64,000 bases of DNA, taken from positions 176,448,428 to 176,512,427 of the forward strand of contig NC_050101.1 of assembly GCF_902167145.1 (NCBI RefSeq), given 5' to 3'. Source of the DNA: Zea mays (lineage: Eukaryota > Streptophyta > Magnoliopsida > Poales > Poaceae). Below the pieces are notes generated by a model that searched no databases, was not told where the DNA came from, and saw nothing but the letters and a program-made list of their open reading frames with translations. Shown here piece after piece: positions 21,460 through 36,298 of this stretch. The position numbers and the translations under genes are program-made. The first letter of the stretch is position 1, and each line of letters starts with the position of its first letter.

Positions 21460-23853
21460 TTAGGCTTGGGACTTAGGTACCCAACTCTTGTTGGGTCCTA
21501 CAAGGTTAGTCACAATTGTCTTAGGGACCCAAATGCAAGTTTTATCTCCCTTGCATTTTGCCCCTAATTTCCTAGCAATCACTTTTCTATCCTTTCTACT
21601 AATTGCAAAGGAAGCATTCAAAGCATGATATATTGTAGAAGATTCATTAACTTTCCTAGGAACATTAACAACATTTCTCCTAGGCATATTATGGACAACA
21701 TTTCTCCTACCAACATTTTTATCATGCACATAGAAAGAACTAGAGGCAAACATGTCATGAGAATCAAAATCATCATAAGCATTGTAACTCCTATAAGCAT
21801 TTCTAGTTTGTCTCTTATCATGGTACATAAAAGCATGGTTCCTTTTAGCACTACTTGCCATAGGGGCCTTCCCTTTCTCCTTGGCAGAGATGGGAGCCTT
21901 ATGGCTTGTTAGGTTCTTGGCTTCCTTCTTGAAGCCAAGTCCATCCTTAATTGAGGGGTGTCTACCAATCGTGTAGGCATCCCTTGCAAATTTTAGCTTA
22001 TCGAAATCACTCTTGCTAGTCTTAAGTTGAGCATTAAGACTAGCCAATTCATCATTAAGTTTGGAAATTGAAACTAGGTGTTCACTACAAGCATCAATGT
22101 CGAAATCTTTACACCTAGTACAAATTATAACATGTTCCACACAAGAATTGGATTTATTTGCTATTTCTAATTTAGCATTTAAATCATTGTTAACAACTTG
22201 TAAAGTAGAAATGGTTTCATGACAAGTAGATAATTCACCAGAGAGCATTTCATTCCTTTTAATTTCTAGAGCAAGAGAATTTTGTGCACTAACAAATTTA
22301 TCATGCTCCTCATATAACAGATCTTCTTGTTTTTCTAGTAATCTATTCTTGTCATTTAAAGCATCAATCAACTCATTAATCTTATTAATTTTAGATCTAT
22401 CTAATCCCTTGAATAAGCATGAGTAATCTATCTCATCATCATCACTAGTCTCATCCTCACTTGAAGAAGCATAAGTACTAGTATCATGAGTGCTTACTTT
22501 CTTCTCCCTTGCCATGAGGCAAGTGTGATGCTCGTTGGGGAAGAGAGATGACTTGTTGAAGGCGGTGGCGGCGAGTCCTTCATTGTTGGAGTCGAAGGAG
22601 GAGCAATCCGAATCCCACTCCTTTCCGATATGTGCTTCGCCCTTGGCCTTCTTGTAATGCTTCTTCTTCTCCATTTTGTCCCCTTTTTCCTGGTCACTTT
22701 CATTATCGGGACAGTTAGCAATGAAATGACCAATCTTACCACATTTGAAGCACGAGCGCTTCTCCTTTGTCTTGGTCTTGCTTGGCTGTCCCTTGCGACC
22801 TTTAAGCGCCGTCTTGAAGCGCTTAATGATGAGGGCCATCTCCTCATTATTTAGCCCGGCCGCCTCAACTTGCGCCACCTTGCTCGGTAGCGCCTCCTTG
22901 CTCCTCGTTGCCTTGAGAGCAATGGCTTGAGGCTCATGAATAGGACCGTTCAACGCGTCGTCCACGTATCTTGCCTCCTTGATCATCATTCGCCCGCTTA
23001 CGAACTTCCCAAGAACTTCTTCGGGCGACATCTTGGTGTACCTAGGATTTTCACAAATATTGTTCACCAAATGAGGATCAAGAACGGTAAAGGACCTTAG
23101 CATTAGGCGGACGACATCGTGGTCCGTCCATCGCGTGCTTCCGTAGCTCCTTATTTTGTTGATAAGGGTCTTGAGCCGGTTGTATGTTTGGGTTGGCTCC
23201 TCTCCCCTTATCATCGTGAATCGTCCAAGCTCGCCTTCCACCAACTCCATCTTGGTGAGCAAGGTGACATCATTCCCCTCATGAGAGATCTTGAGGGTGT
23301 CCCAGATCTGCTTGGCATTGTCCAAGCCGCTCACCTTATGGTACTCGTCCCTGCACAAAGAGGCTAGCAACACAGTAGTAGCTTGTGCATTTTTATGAAT
23401 CTGTTCATTAATAAACATGGGACTATCCGTACTATCAAAGTGCATTCCACTTTCTACAATCTCCCATATGCTAGGATGGAGAGAGAACAAGTGACTACGC
23501 ATTTTGTGACTCCAAAATCCGTAGTCCTCTCCATCAAAATGAGGAGGTTTACCAAGTGGAATAGATAATAAATGAGCATTAGTACTTTGAGGAATACGAG
23601 AGTAATCAAAAGAAAAGTTCGAATTGACCGGTTTCTTTCTCTCGTATTCGTTGTGGTCGTTGTCCTTTTGGGAGGAAGTAGACTCATCGCTGTCGTAGTA
23701 GACGATCTCCTTGATGCGTCTTGTCTTCTTCTTCTTCCCATCTTTGCGTCTGTGGCCCGAGCCCGAGTCGTTGGACTTGTCATCCCTTGGCTCGTTGACG
23801 AAGGACTCCTTCTCCTTGTCGTTGATCACGATTCCTTTCCCTTTAGGATCCAT
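21460..23853 (-). CDS. Gag of the first Sirevirus, intact
   Basis: A 797-codon open frame starting with ATG at 23853-23851 (MDPKGKG) and ending TAA at 21462-21460. The N-terminus is charged and Lys-rich; the central capsid-like part has LGKPPHFDGEDYGFW, and a CCHC zinc knuckle (CFKCGKIGHFIANCP) follows near residue 370. The long C-terminal half is predicted by eye to be coiled coil (Leu/Asn/Glu-rich), ending IWVPK-like repeats. Long Gag extensions after the knuckle are typical of Sireviruses. It would form the particle that packages the RNA. This is the only full-length gene of the element without a break. Confidence 0.92.
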   Translation of the reverse strand: MDPKGKGIVINDKEKESFVNEPRDDKSNDSGSGHRRKDGKKKKTRRIKEIVYYDSDESTSSQKDNDHNEYERKKPVNSNFSFDYSRIPQSTNAHLLSIPLGKPPHFDGEDYGFWSHKMRSHLFSLHPSIWEIVESGMHFDSTDSPMFINEQIHKNAQATTVLLASLCRDEYHKVSGLDNAKQIWDTLKISHEGNDVTLLTKMELVEGELGRFTMIRGEEPTQTYNRLKTLINKIRSYGSTRWTDHDVVRLMLRSFTVLDPHLVNNICENPRYTKMSPEEVLGKFVSGRMMIKEARYVDDALNGPIHEPQAIALKATRSKEALPSKVAQVEAAGLNNEEMALIIKRFKTALKGRKGQPSKTKTKEKRSCFKCGKIGHFIANCPDNESDQEKGDKMEKKKHYKKAKGEAHIGKEWDSDCSSFDSNNEGLAATAFNKSSLFPNEHHTCLMAREKKVSTHDTSTYASSSEDETSDDDEIDYSCLFKGLDRSKINKINELIDALNDKNRLLEKQEDLLYEEHDKFVSAQNSLALEIKRNEMLSGELSTCHETISTLQVVNNDLNAKLEIANKSNSCVEHVIICTRCKDFDIDACSEHLVSISKLNDELASLNAQLKTSKSDFDKLKFARDAYTIGRHPSIKDGLGFKKEAKNLTSHKAPISAKEKGKAPMASSAKRNHAFMYHDKRQTRNAYRSYNAYDDFDSHDMFASSSFYVHDKNVGRRNVVHNMPRRNVVNVPRKVNESSTIYHALNASFAISRKDRKVIARKLGAKCKGDKTCIWVPKTIVTNLVGPNKSWVPKSQA

Positions 23854-23887
23854 CTCTTCGGGCGGTTAGTCCCTTTGTGAAGAGAAC

Positions 23888-23901
23888 GGCTCCGATACCA
23901 A
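23888..23901 (-). promoter_or_regulatory. tRNA primer-binding site of the first Sirevirus
   Basis: Directly inside the 5' LTR, the minus strand reads 'ttggtatcggagcc', close to the complement of the 3' end of initiator Met tRNA used by Copia elements; one base differs from TGGTATCAGAGC seen in the second Sirevirus. Confidence 0.85.
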
Positions 23902-23902
23902 T

Positions 23903-25106
23903 TGAGAGCACCTAGAGGGGGGGGTGAATAGGTGATCCTGTGAAACTTAAACTTATAGCCACAAAAACTTGTTAAGTGTTAGCACAATAATCGCCAAGTG
24001 GCTAGAGAGGAGTCTCAACAAAACACAATACCACGAGAGATCAAACACAGAGATGACACAGTGGTTTATCCCGTGGTTCGGTCAAGACCAACGCTTGCCT
24101 ACTCCACGTTGTGGCGTCCCAACGGACGAGGGTTGCAATCAACCCCTCTCAAGCGGTCCAAAGACCAACTTGAATACCACGGTGTTTTGCTTTGCCTTTC
24201 AATATCCCGTTTGCGAGGAATCTCCACAACTTGGAGCCTCTCGCCCTTACACTTGAGATTCACAAAGAAATACGGAGTAAGGGAGGGAAGCAACACACAC
24301 AAATCCACAGCAAAATGCGCACACACACGGCCAAGAATCGAGCTCAAAAGACTATCTCAAAGTTCTCACTAGAACGGAGCTCGAATCACTGAGAATGACA
24401 AACGAATGCGCAAAGACTGAGTGTGGATGATCAAGAATGCTCTAAGGTTGCTTGGTGTACTCCTCCATGCGCCTAGGGGTCCCTTTTATAACCCCAAGGC
24501 AGCTAGGAGCCGTTGAGAGCAAATCTGGAAGGCCAATCTTGCCTTCTGTCGTCAGGTGCACCGGACAGTCCGGTGCACACCGGACACTGTCCGGTGCTCG
24601 ATTTCCTTCCTAAAATGGCGCGGCCGACCGTTGCAGATCTGGGAGCCGTTGGCGCACCGGACAGTCCGGTGCCCCCTTCCGACCGTTGGCCCGGCCACGT
24701 GTCGCGCGCAGATTCCGCGGCCGACCGTTGGCTCACCGGACAGTCCGGTGAATTATAGCCGTACGCCGTCGGCGAATTCCCGAGAGCGGCCACTTCACGC
24801 CGAGTCAGCCTGGCGCACCGGACACTGTCCGGTGCACCACCGGACAGTCCGGTGTGCCAGATTGAGCTGAGTCTTGGCTGTACACAGCCAAGCCTTTTTC
24901 ACCTCTTTTCTTTTCTTCTTCTTTCTGTTTCTAACACTTAGATAAGTATATTAGTACACAAAACCAATGTACTCAGGCTTAGAAACATACCTTTACTCTT
25001 GATTTGCACTTTGTCCATCCATGAGCATAAATTCACATTTAGGCACTTGTGTTGGCACTCAATCACCAAATACTTAGAAATGGCCTAAGGGCACATTTCC
25101 CTTTCA
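23903..25106 (-). repeat. 5' LTR of the first Sirevirus
   Basis: 1204 bp. The minus-strand TATA motif TTATAAAAGGG lies at about 24480-24491 and is a good candidate for the element promoter; the partner LTR has a T/A change next to it (TATATCC against TATAACC on the + strand). Palindromic CACCGGAC..GTCCGGTG units lie at about 24555-24855. The outer CA end abuts the TSD at 25107-25111. Confidence 0.95.
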
Positions 25107-25111
25107 GCTGT

Positions 25112-25927
25112 AGGGTAGGGGGTAAAACCATGAAACACAATTTCACATCTTTCAACCATGCATTACAGGAGACAGCACAACATCGTGCATCATACAGGGC
25201 AAATTCATAGATAAGCAACTTCAACGTGCAACATAAATAAAAGGACAACAACCTCACTAAAAAACGTCACAGCCTGCACAACCCCTTTCCCCTTTTTATC
25301 TTTTGAACTTTCGGCCACAAATAACAAAAAGTTCAAACAAAAAGACCACATGTTAAATTTAGACCCAATTGATAATAAGAACTCATGCCATCTCCAACCA
25401 TTTCCCCTATACATCTCCCCTTATCTGTATTTTTTAATATATTTTACTACACTAAACTCCCTTATTCTCCCACTATGTTTTGTCTCCAACCATTCCCCCC
25501 CTATCCAGCTTCCCCTATACACTACAATCCAGCTTCCTCTATACACTACAGATTAACATTTATTTATCTTTTTTCTTTGAATTAGAAGCAAACAATATTT
25601 ATAATACCATAATACACATTATTATCATATCACGGGAGTTAATTAGGAATAAGAACCACATAATTAACGTGGAGAGCATATCACTCCCCCTATATAGAGA
25701 AGATTCTTCTCCCTATACATACATGGACCTTTTATAGAAAACCTTTTGAGTACTGCGCACACTGCATACACGGTTGGAGGAGGTTTTTACAGGGAGCCTC
25801 ATGCCCCTGCTACCATACAAAACATCTACGCACAGATCTCAGGTTTTAACTTCTCCAAAACACAATTCCCATGGTATGGACTCCTCCCTCCTTCGCCACT
25901 CCATAAATAGATCGCATAGTCTAGACT
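25112..25927. other. Intron remainder right of the first Sirevirus
   Basis: No gene. It contains two similar C/T-rich blocks ('ctccaaccattcccc..' at about 25390-25410 and 25483-25510) and continues to the 14-3-3 exon at 25983. Confidence 0.4.
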
Positions 25928-26382
25928 CTACAGGCAAATACGAAGAATAAAAAAGTGAGATCTGCTAGTGATAATGGTATACCTGTGGTAGTCACCCTTC
26001 ATCTTGAGGTAGAAGACCTTGGACTCGGCGCCGCCGGCGGATAGGATGAGGTGGGAGTCGAGCAGCGCGAGGATGCCGTCGCAGATGCGGGCGAGCTCGG
26101 TCTCGATCTTGGAGCGGTAGGCGCGGATGGAGGCGGCGTGCGCCTCGTTCCCGCGGCCCTCCTCCTTCTGCTCGATGGAGGAGATGATCCGCCACGAGGC
26201 CCTACGGGCGCCGATGACGTTCTTGTAGGCGACGGACAGCAGGTTGCGCTCCTCCACGGAGAGCTCCTCCACTCCGCCGGATTTTGGTGAACTAATCAGG
26301 CTATATGCCCTAGATTTCTTGATTGAGCGATTGCACATTGGTTGCACAGTCTACGACGGAGAGAAAGAGAGGGGGGAGACAC

Positions 26383-26620
26383 CAACCTTGGCTTCGAGGC
26401 GTGCGGTGATTCGGCCATGGAGGGAGTCGCGGAGGCTCCTCATCATGCGCAGCCTTGTGTGGTACTCGACCAGCTTGCGGAAGTGGATGTTGCTCCTACC
26501 TCGCGTTGACGCACGAGACGCAACAAGACGACAGGTTGGATCCACCGCACAGCCGCCTCGGCGGGCGGCCGCTGGAGCGGATCGAGGCAGGTCCGCGCGG
26601 CGCGGCGCGGCGCCGGAGTG
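26383..26620 (-). pseudogene. Unidentified exon-like segment upstream of the 14-3-3 fragment
   Basis: The minus strand encodes a basic segment with FRKLVEYHTRLRMMRSLRDS and GRITARLEAK, ending at a possible AAG|GTTGGT donor near 26385. It is not part of any 14-3-3 protein I know. Its 5' side is a GC-rich, UTR-like tract. It is likely the first member of the captured fragment series. Confidence 0.4.
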
Positions 26621-26782
26621 AATAGGGTTTGGTGGGGGAGTTGGCTGCCCGCCCAACGCACGCGGAGGACAGGAGAGGAGGCGACGCGGGCAGGTGAGGT
26701 GCGCGGGCAGGAGGGCAAAACAGGAAATGAAAAAAAGGCAGAACGCAAGGAGGCAGCCTACCCCTTGCAGCCTTAATTAGTA

Positions 26783-26862
26783 CTCCCTCTGTTTCTTTTT
26801 ATTTGTCGCTGGATAGTACAATTTTGCACTACCCAGCGACAAATAAAAAGAAACGGAGCGAG
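26783..26862. mobile_element. Stowaway-type MITE, 80 bp
   Basis: It begins CTCCCTCTGTTTCTTTTTAT and ends with the near-exact inverse, flanked by TA at 26781-26782 and 26863-26864. It has the same length and almost the same sequence as the element at 7477-7556, so both are copies of one family. Confidence 0.85.
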
Positions 26863-27053
26863 TAGTAAAGATAAACAAAGCGTCAGTGATTTCGTCGGAG
26901 TTCAGTGCCCCTCATGCATGCTAATATTGAGTTAGTGGCGTGCCGCGTGCGCTTGTCATCGGCTCAGCAACAACAAGGAGGATTAGTAATCTATACTACC
27001 TATTAAGACGGTAAGGGGTAGGCTGCCCCATTCCGTGTTCTGCTGCCATTCTC

Positions 27054-27135
27054 ATGGCGTCCTCACTGCAAAGCTCATTCCCATTCATGGCGTCCTCACT
27101 GCAAAGCTCATTCCCATTCTCTGCAAAGCTCATTC
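27054..27135 (+). repeat. Short tandem duplication near the Helitron 5' end
   Basis: The words 'atggcgtcctcactgcaaag' and 'ctcattcccattc' occur twice in a row, followed by a third partial copy 'ctgcaaagctcattc', giving a period of about 33 bp. Confidence 0.7.
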
Positions 27136-27246
27136 ACATTTCCATTCCCGGCTATCACGTGTCTTTCTCATTCCCCCTCCCACAAAGCCTATTCCCATTC
27201 CCATGTGCATCCCACGCCTAGCTAAAATTAAATTAAAAAAACAGGC

Positions 27247-27312
27247 TCCAAGGGGATTCGAACCCGCGACCTCTCAAATAAATGTGTTTGTAGCTACCAC
27301 TACACCACATGT
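27247..27312 (-). repeat. tRNA-like module with Pol III A and B boxes
   Basis: On the minus strand, TGGTGTAGTGG (27307-27297) matches the tRNA A box and GGTTCGAATCC (27264-27254) matches the B box, about 32 nt apart as in tRNA genes. The sequence between does not form a proper anticodon arm and no acceptor stem is visible, so this is a tRNA-derived remnant, not a tRNA gene. A decayed relative lies at 39122-39180. Confidence 0.6.
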
Positions 27313-27639
27313 GTGTTTATGTCTACATCTATTATAGTAAAAACATATAATACATCTCTCCCGAAGCCCACCTGCTACCCTTGTCCAATGTGTAGTAGTA
27401 GATAAGTATCACTGAGATTATTAAATTATATTTTTGGATTGAGGGAGTAGTATTTAAAGAAGAGCCTTGCATGCAATTTCTTTTGTTTGAATAATGTTTT
27501 CAACTTAAATACTTTTTTTGCATGTGTAACATTTATTCTCCATAATATTTTTCCATGGATCTTACTTATAAATCATTTTCATAAACCAATGTCAAAGATA
27601 AATCCATGTTTCTTACTTGGAAACCCCGAACAAACACCA

Positions 27640-28402
27640 CTAGCACGAGGCGCTCGTGTTGGCGTCGCTCACCGACGACGAGAAGAAACTTGGCGACTGC
27701 CAGTTCGAACTCTGGAAGCAGTCCTACATGGCCCATGCGCCGCTGTGTACGGCAAGCTCTGGCGCAGCCGCCGCTTGGACGTGGTCTAGAGCGGCTACAC
27801 CGCGATGTCCATCGTCAAACATGGGGACCTCATGGTCGTCGCCAATGTCGACGACTCTCGGGTTGTTCTGGGCATCGCAACCTACGACGACGTCATCACG
27901 CCGTCTAGCTCATCATCCACCTGAAGCCTAACCTGCCACGTAAGTCGCTACTGACCGACCATGAATTCTTGTGCGCTGGAATGATGACCATTGTTGTTGT
28001 TGTGTGAGTGTCCTCGAACAAGATGTATGTAGAGGAGTAGCACATCCGGTGGTGCAACGACCAGGTGTACTACCTCGCTGATGAGCCCGGGGTGCACTTC
28101 ATTTGGCAGCCCAGCCAAGAGTGATCGGTACTCACCATATCGCGCGCGTTCGATGACTATTATATCAAGGATTGTGGCGTCATCTCGACACCGGAGGTGA
28201 GCAGAGGTGGACCGACAACAATGACCACTCGCCATCGTCGGGGTACCTTTTGTGCCGGCCTGCCTTTAATTCTCTTCGCAAACACACACTTTGCATTTTT
28301 TGTTTAAGCAAGCGTGTATGGTGGTGCGTGCCTGATGACTAACGATGTACGACGGAACTTCTATCGGCAGGTGTGGCACGTGCTCTCCAATAATGAGACC
28401 AT
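27640..28402 (+). pseudogene. Captured protein phosphatase 2C fragment, decayed
   Basis: Segments match a plant PP2C in order: DDEKKLGDCQFELWKQSYMA (about 27672), SIVKHGDLMVVANVDDSR (about 27812, the metal-binding GD motif region with one Asp-Asp change), YYLADEPGVHFIWQPSQE (about 28064), IKDCGVISTPEV (about 28165) and VWHVLSNNET (about 28370). Two introns remain (about 27938-28020 and 28194-28368, GT..AG). It has a TAG near 27787 and at least one frame change, so it is not translatable. Intact PP2Cs are Mg/Mn-dependent Ser/Thr phosphatases. Confidence 0.75.
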
Positions 28403-28939
28403 GAAAATCATGACATATATCGAAGTCTGCATGATACTGATGGTTGCAATGTAGTAGTGAAACAACTAAATTAAAATAACAAAATTTATGTATGGCTAGG
28501 ATCACAAATGGATTATGAAATATTTTCTTATAACAATATAAGACACATTTTGTATATAAGTTATCATGGTATTATATGTTCCTGTTGCAACACACGGATA
28601 CTGAACTAGTAACAACATAAAGAAAAAAAGATAAGACCATCAGATGCGGCGGGCACCGAGGGGCGGCAGAATCCCGCGACTAGCAGCAACGCGTCGCTCA
28701 TCGCTCTGCTCACACGCTATCCTACTTTTACCCAGCCCCTCACGATGGCCGTCGTGTCTCGTGAGCCTGGGTACTTGTACAGATTTCCACCCGGGACACC
28801 TATCCTCACCCAAACGGTCGGTCGACCTCACACGTCCCCCGGATCCGACGGCCAACAGAGCGCGTGGCCCCTCTCCGCCGCCACCTCTGTACAAAATGCC
28901 CGCCCCACCACCACGCCGAATCCGCCCTCTAGTGACTAG

Positions 28940-34617
<5,678 letters not shown>

Positions 34618-35309
34618 GGATATGGTTTGGCAGCAACCCGTCCAGAGGCAAACGCGTAATTTGTGTGTTTATGCGACCGGCGATGTGTGTATATATGCTA
34701 CTACATGTTTAGTGATGCTTTCCGAGACCTGAGACAACGCCCGTCTGTTTTAACGTGGCGCAAGAATAATTCTGGTTCTGGATGTATTCTCCGTACACAA
34801 AGGCGTGTCTGATGCAATGGTGACCATCTTGCGGTTGCGTGTTTGAAATAGCCTTTTCGCATTCGTGGGCATTTGCGGGTGCGGGTTCCGAAAAGATTTT
34901 TTTTTGTATTTGTGGGGTATGCGGGAGGCTTTATCTTGGTTTTATCTTTTGTTTAGTTTAAGCTACGTAGGATTTGTTTAGTTTTTAAACTCAGGCAACC
35001 TTGTCTCGTACTCCGCGTGCTCCCAGCGTCAGATTTTGGGCATTTAGTTGGGCTGGGCTAGCCTTTGAAGCAGACAACGTATCCGTAGACCATGCTGCGC
35101 GTGGCTCTAGAGATGTCAACGAGTGGTTGTAGTACGGGTGAATAAATACCTGTCTATGTTTATATTAAGTTATTCTGTATTTATAAAGATGGTATCTTAT
35201 GTACATGTACATGTGTGTATATATAGAATACTATCTTTTCAAATCAGATCTAACGGTGCACGATATCAGGGGTTCTATTAAACGAACCAACCAAGGATGT
35301 AGGGTTTTT

Positions 35310-35340
<31 letters not shown>

Positions 35341-35860
35341 TACATATGGTTTTAAAGGTCAAGATTCTACATGTGCACAAACTTTTTACATGCACTGAAT
35401 ATTATCCCCACTCATAATGCCTAACGCGTGGACTTTAAAATCCGCGCTTGCTGGATTAGGCACCTGTGTGATGATCAACAATTACAAATAACTAAACAAA
35501 AACAACACAAATAGCAAGGAAAACCCGTATATTAATTAGAAACATACCACATATAATTAGTATATGTGCAATATCAATTCACATTTCAAAGAAGTGAGGA
35601 TGTGTAGATAAATTAATTTTTTTTTACTTGGTTGGCCCAAAATCATACGTGGACAAGGACTCAAAGCTAGTTATTCTGAGGTCTAATAAGCACTCACGGT
35701 TGAAAAATCACACCTAGGTCTAACCCATTATTTTACGGATCTGGTCAGGTATAGTCTCGTGGATAAAAATTTACGTTGATACCCACCATATTCGATGTGT
35801 GTAAAACTCATGGACAACCGCATCCGTAGGTGCTACTGCTAAGCCTACGTGGCTTGTTCA
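34618..35860. other. 3' UTR of the protease gene and intergenic spacer
   Basis: The first 200-250 bases are probably 3' UTR. The rest is AT-rich with an (AT)n run at about 35313-35341 and no coding signal. Confidence 0.45.
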
Positions 35861-35876
35861 GTTGTGCATCTTGCTC

Positions 35877-36157
35877 AGTCAAAACCTAGAAGTATTTGGT
35901 CTTGATCCCTACTACCATTTCCTCGGATCAGTCGTTGACCTGACCGCCGCTGGTGCTCGGACGGGACGTACCCCTAATGCCAGTAACATAGACACAGTTA
36001 TTAAAGGGGTCAGCCGAGAGGACCGCGCACAAGCACAACAGCTCAGTTTCTCCCGGGTCCCAGGTCCCAGCCTCTCTCACTCACTAGTCACATGACGCGC
36101 GACTGCATCGCATCACCATCACCTTGCATTACCATACCATCCCCTGGTTCTGGTCAA
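35877..36157 (+). promoter_or_regulatory. Three W-box motifs upstream of the WRKY gene
   Basis: TTGACC occurs at 35935-35940, its reverse complement GGTCAA at 36152-36157, and AGTCAA (TTGACT on the minus strand) at 35877-35882. W-boxes are bound by WRKY factors, so autoregulation or regulation by another WRKY is plausible. Short motifs like these also occur by chance. Confidence 0.45.
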
Positions 36158-36180
36158 CGGTCACCAGCACTGCCTGTGCC

Positions 36181-36186
36181 TATAAA
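36181..36186 (+). promoter_or_regulatory. Candidate TATA box of the WRKY gene
   Basis: TATAAA lies 113 bp before the ATG at 36299, a plausible distance for a short 5' UTR. Confidence 0.5.
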
Positions 36187-36298
36187 GATGGACTCAGATC
36201 AGACCTCACCACATGTGCGCCCCACCGCGCCTTCTTATACGCAACGCACCTGGAACTCCCCTCCGTCCACACCCCGTCTCGCCTATCGTCGTTCCGTC

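Larger units (their letters stand above)
16197..25106 (-). mobile_element. Complete Ty1/Copia Sirevirus (Opie/Ji type), young
   Basis: A full element of about 8.9 kb on the minus strand with two LTRs that begin TG and end CA, and a perfect 5-bp target duplication GCTGT at 16192-16196 and 25107-25111. On the minus strand the order is 5' LTR (right), PBS, gag, pol (PR-INT-RT-RNase H, the Copia order), a non-coding tract with repeated purine tracts, PPT, 3' LTR (left). By eye the LTRs differ by about 7 substitutions over about 1.2 kb plus a few indels, so the insertion is recent. Two in-frame stops in pol make this copy non-autonomous. It sits in an intron of the captured 14-3-3 fragment and so is younger than that mosaic. 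Confidence 0.95.
15852..26283 (-). pseudogene. 14-3-3 protein gene fragment, split by a Sirevirus
   Basis: Three minus-strand segments encode consecutive parts of a 14-3-3 (GF14) protein: about 26283-25983 ([20 protein letters not shown] through KMKGDYH), 16147-16069 ([18 protein letters not shown]) and 15974-15852 ([19 protein letters not shown]). Splice sites are GT-AG and phases agree. The first helix pair of the family, the start codon, and the last exon with the C-terminal helices are absent, so the fragment cannot make a full phosphopeptide-binding fold. The intron between the first two segments holds the whole element 16197-25106. No splice acceptor is visible at the 26283 edge, consistent with a capture breakpoint. 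Confidence 0.8.
26990..28609 (+). mobile_element. Complete Helitron, 1.6 kb, with captured PP2C fragment
   Basis: The 5' end TCTATACTACCTATT matches the maize Helitron consensus TCTMTAYTAMYHNWW at every position and is preceded by A. The 3' end (28582-28609) reads ctgttgcaacacacggatac followed by tgaa and CTAG; it fits the 28-base 3' consensus at 26 positions, the two misfits being C-to-T and G-to-A changes, and T follows. An A|T insertion point without target duplication is the Helitron rule. It has no helicase gene, so it is non-autonomous. It ends about 350 bp before the 5' UTR of the aspartic protease gene. Confidence 0.85.

Noticed and set aside
27247..27312. A tRNA gene
   Set aside because: A and B boxes are present, but the acceptor stem and anticodon arm are not.
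35313..35341. AT repeat as a regulatory or origin element
   Set aside because: A plain microsatellite with no other supporting signal.
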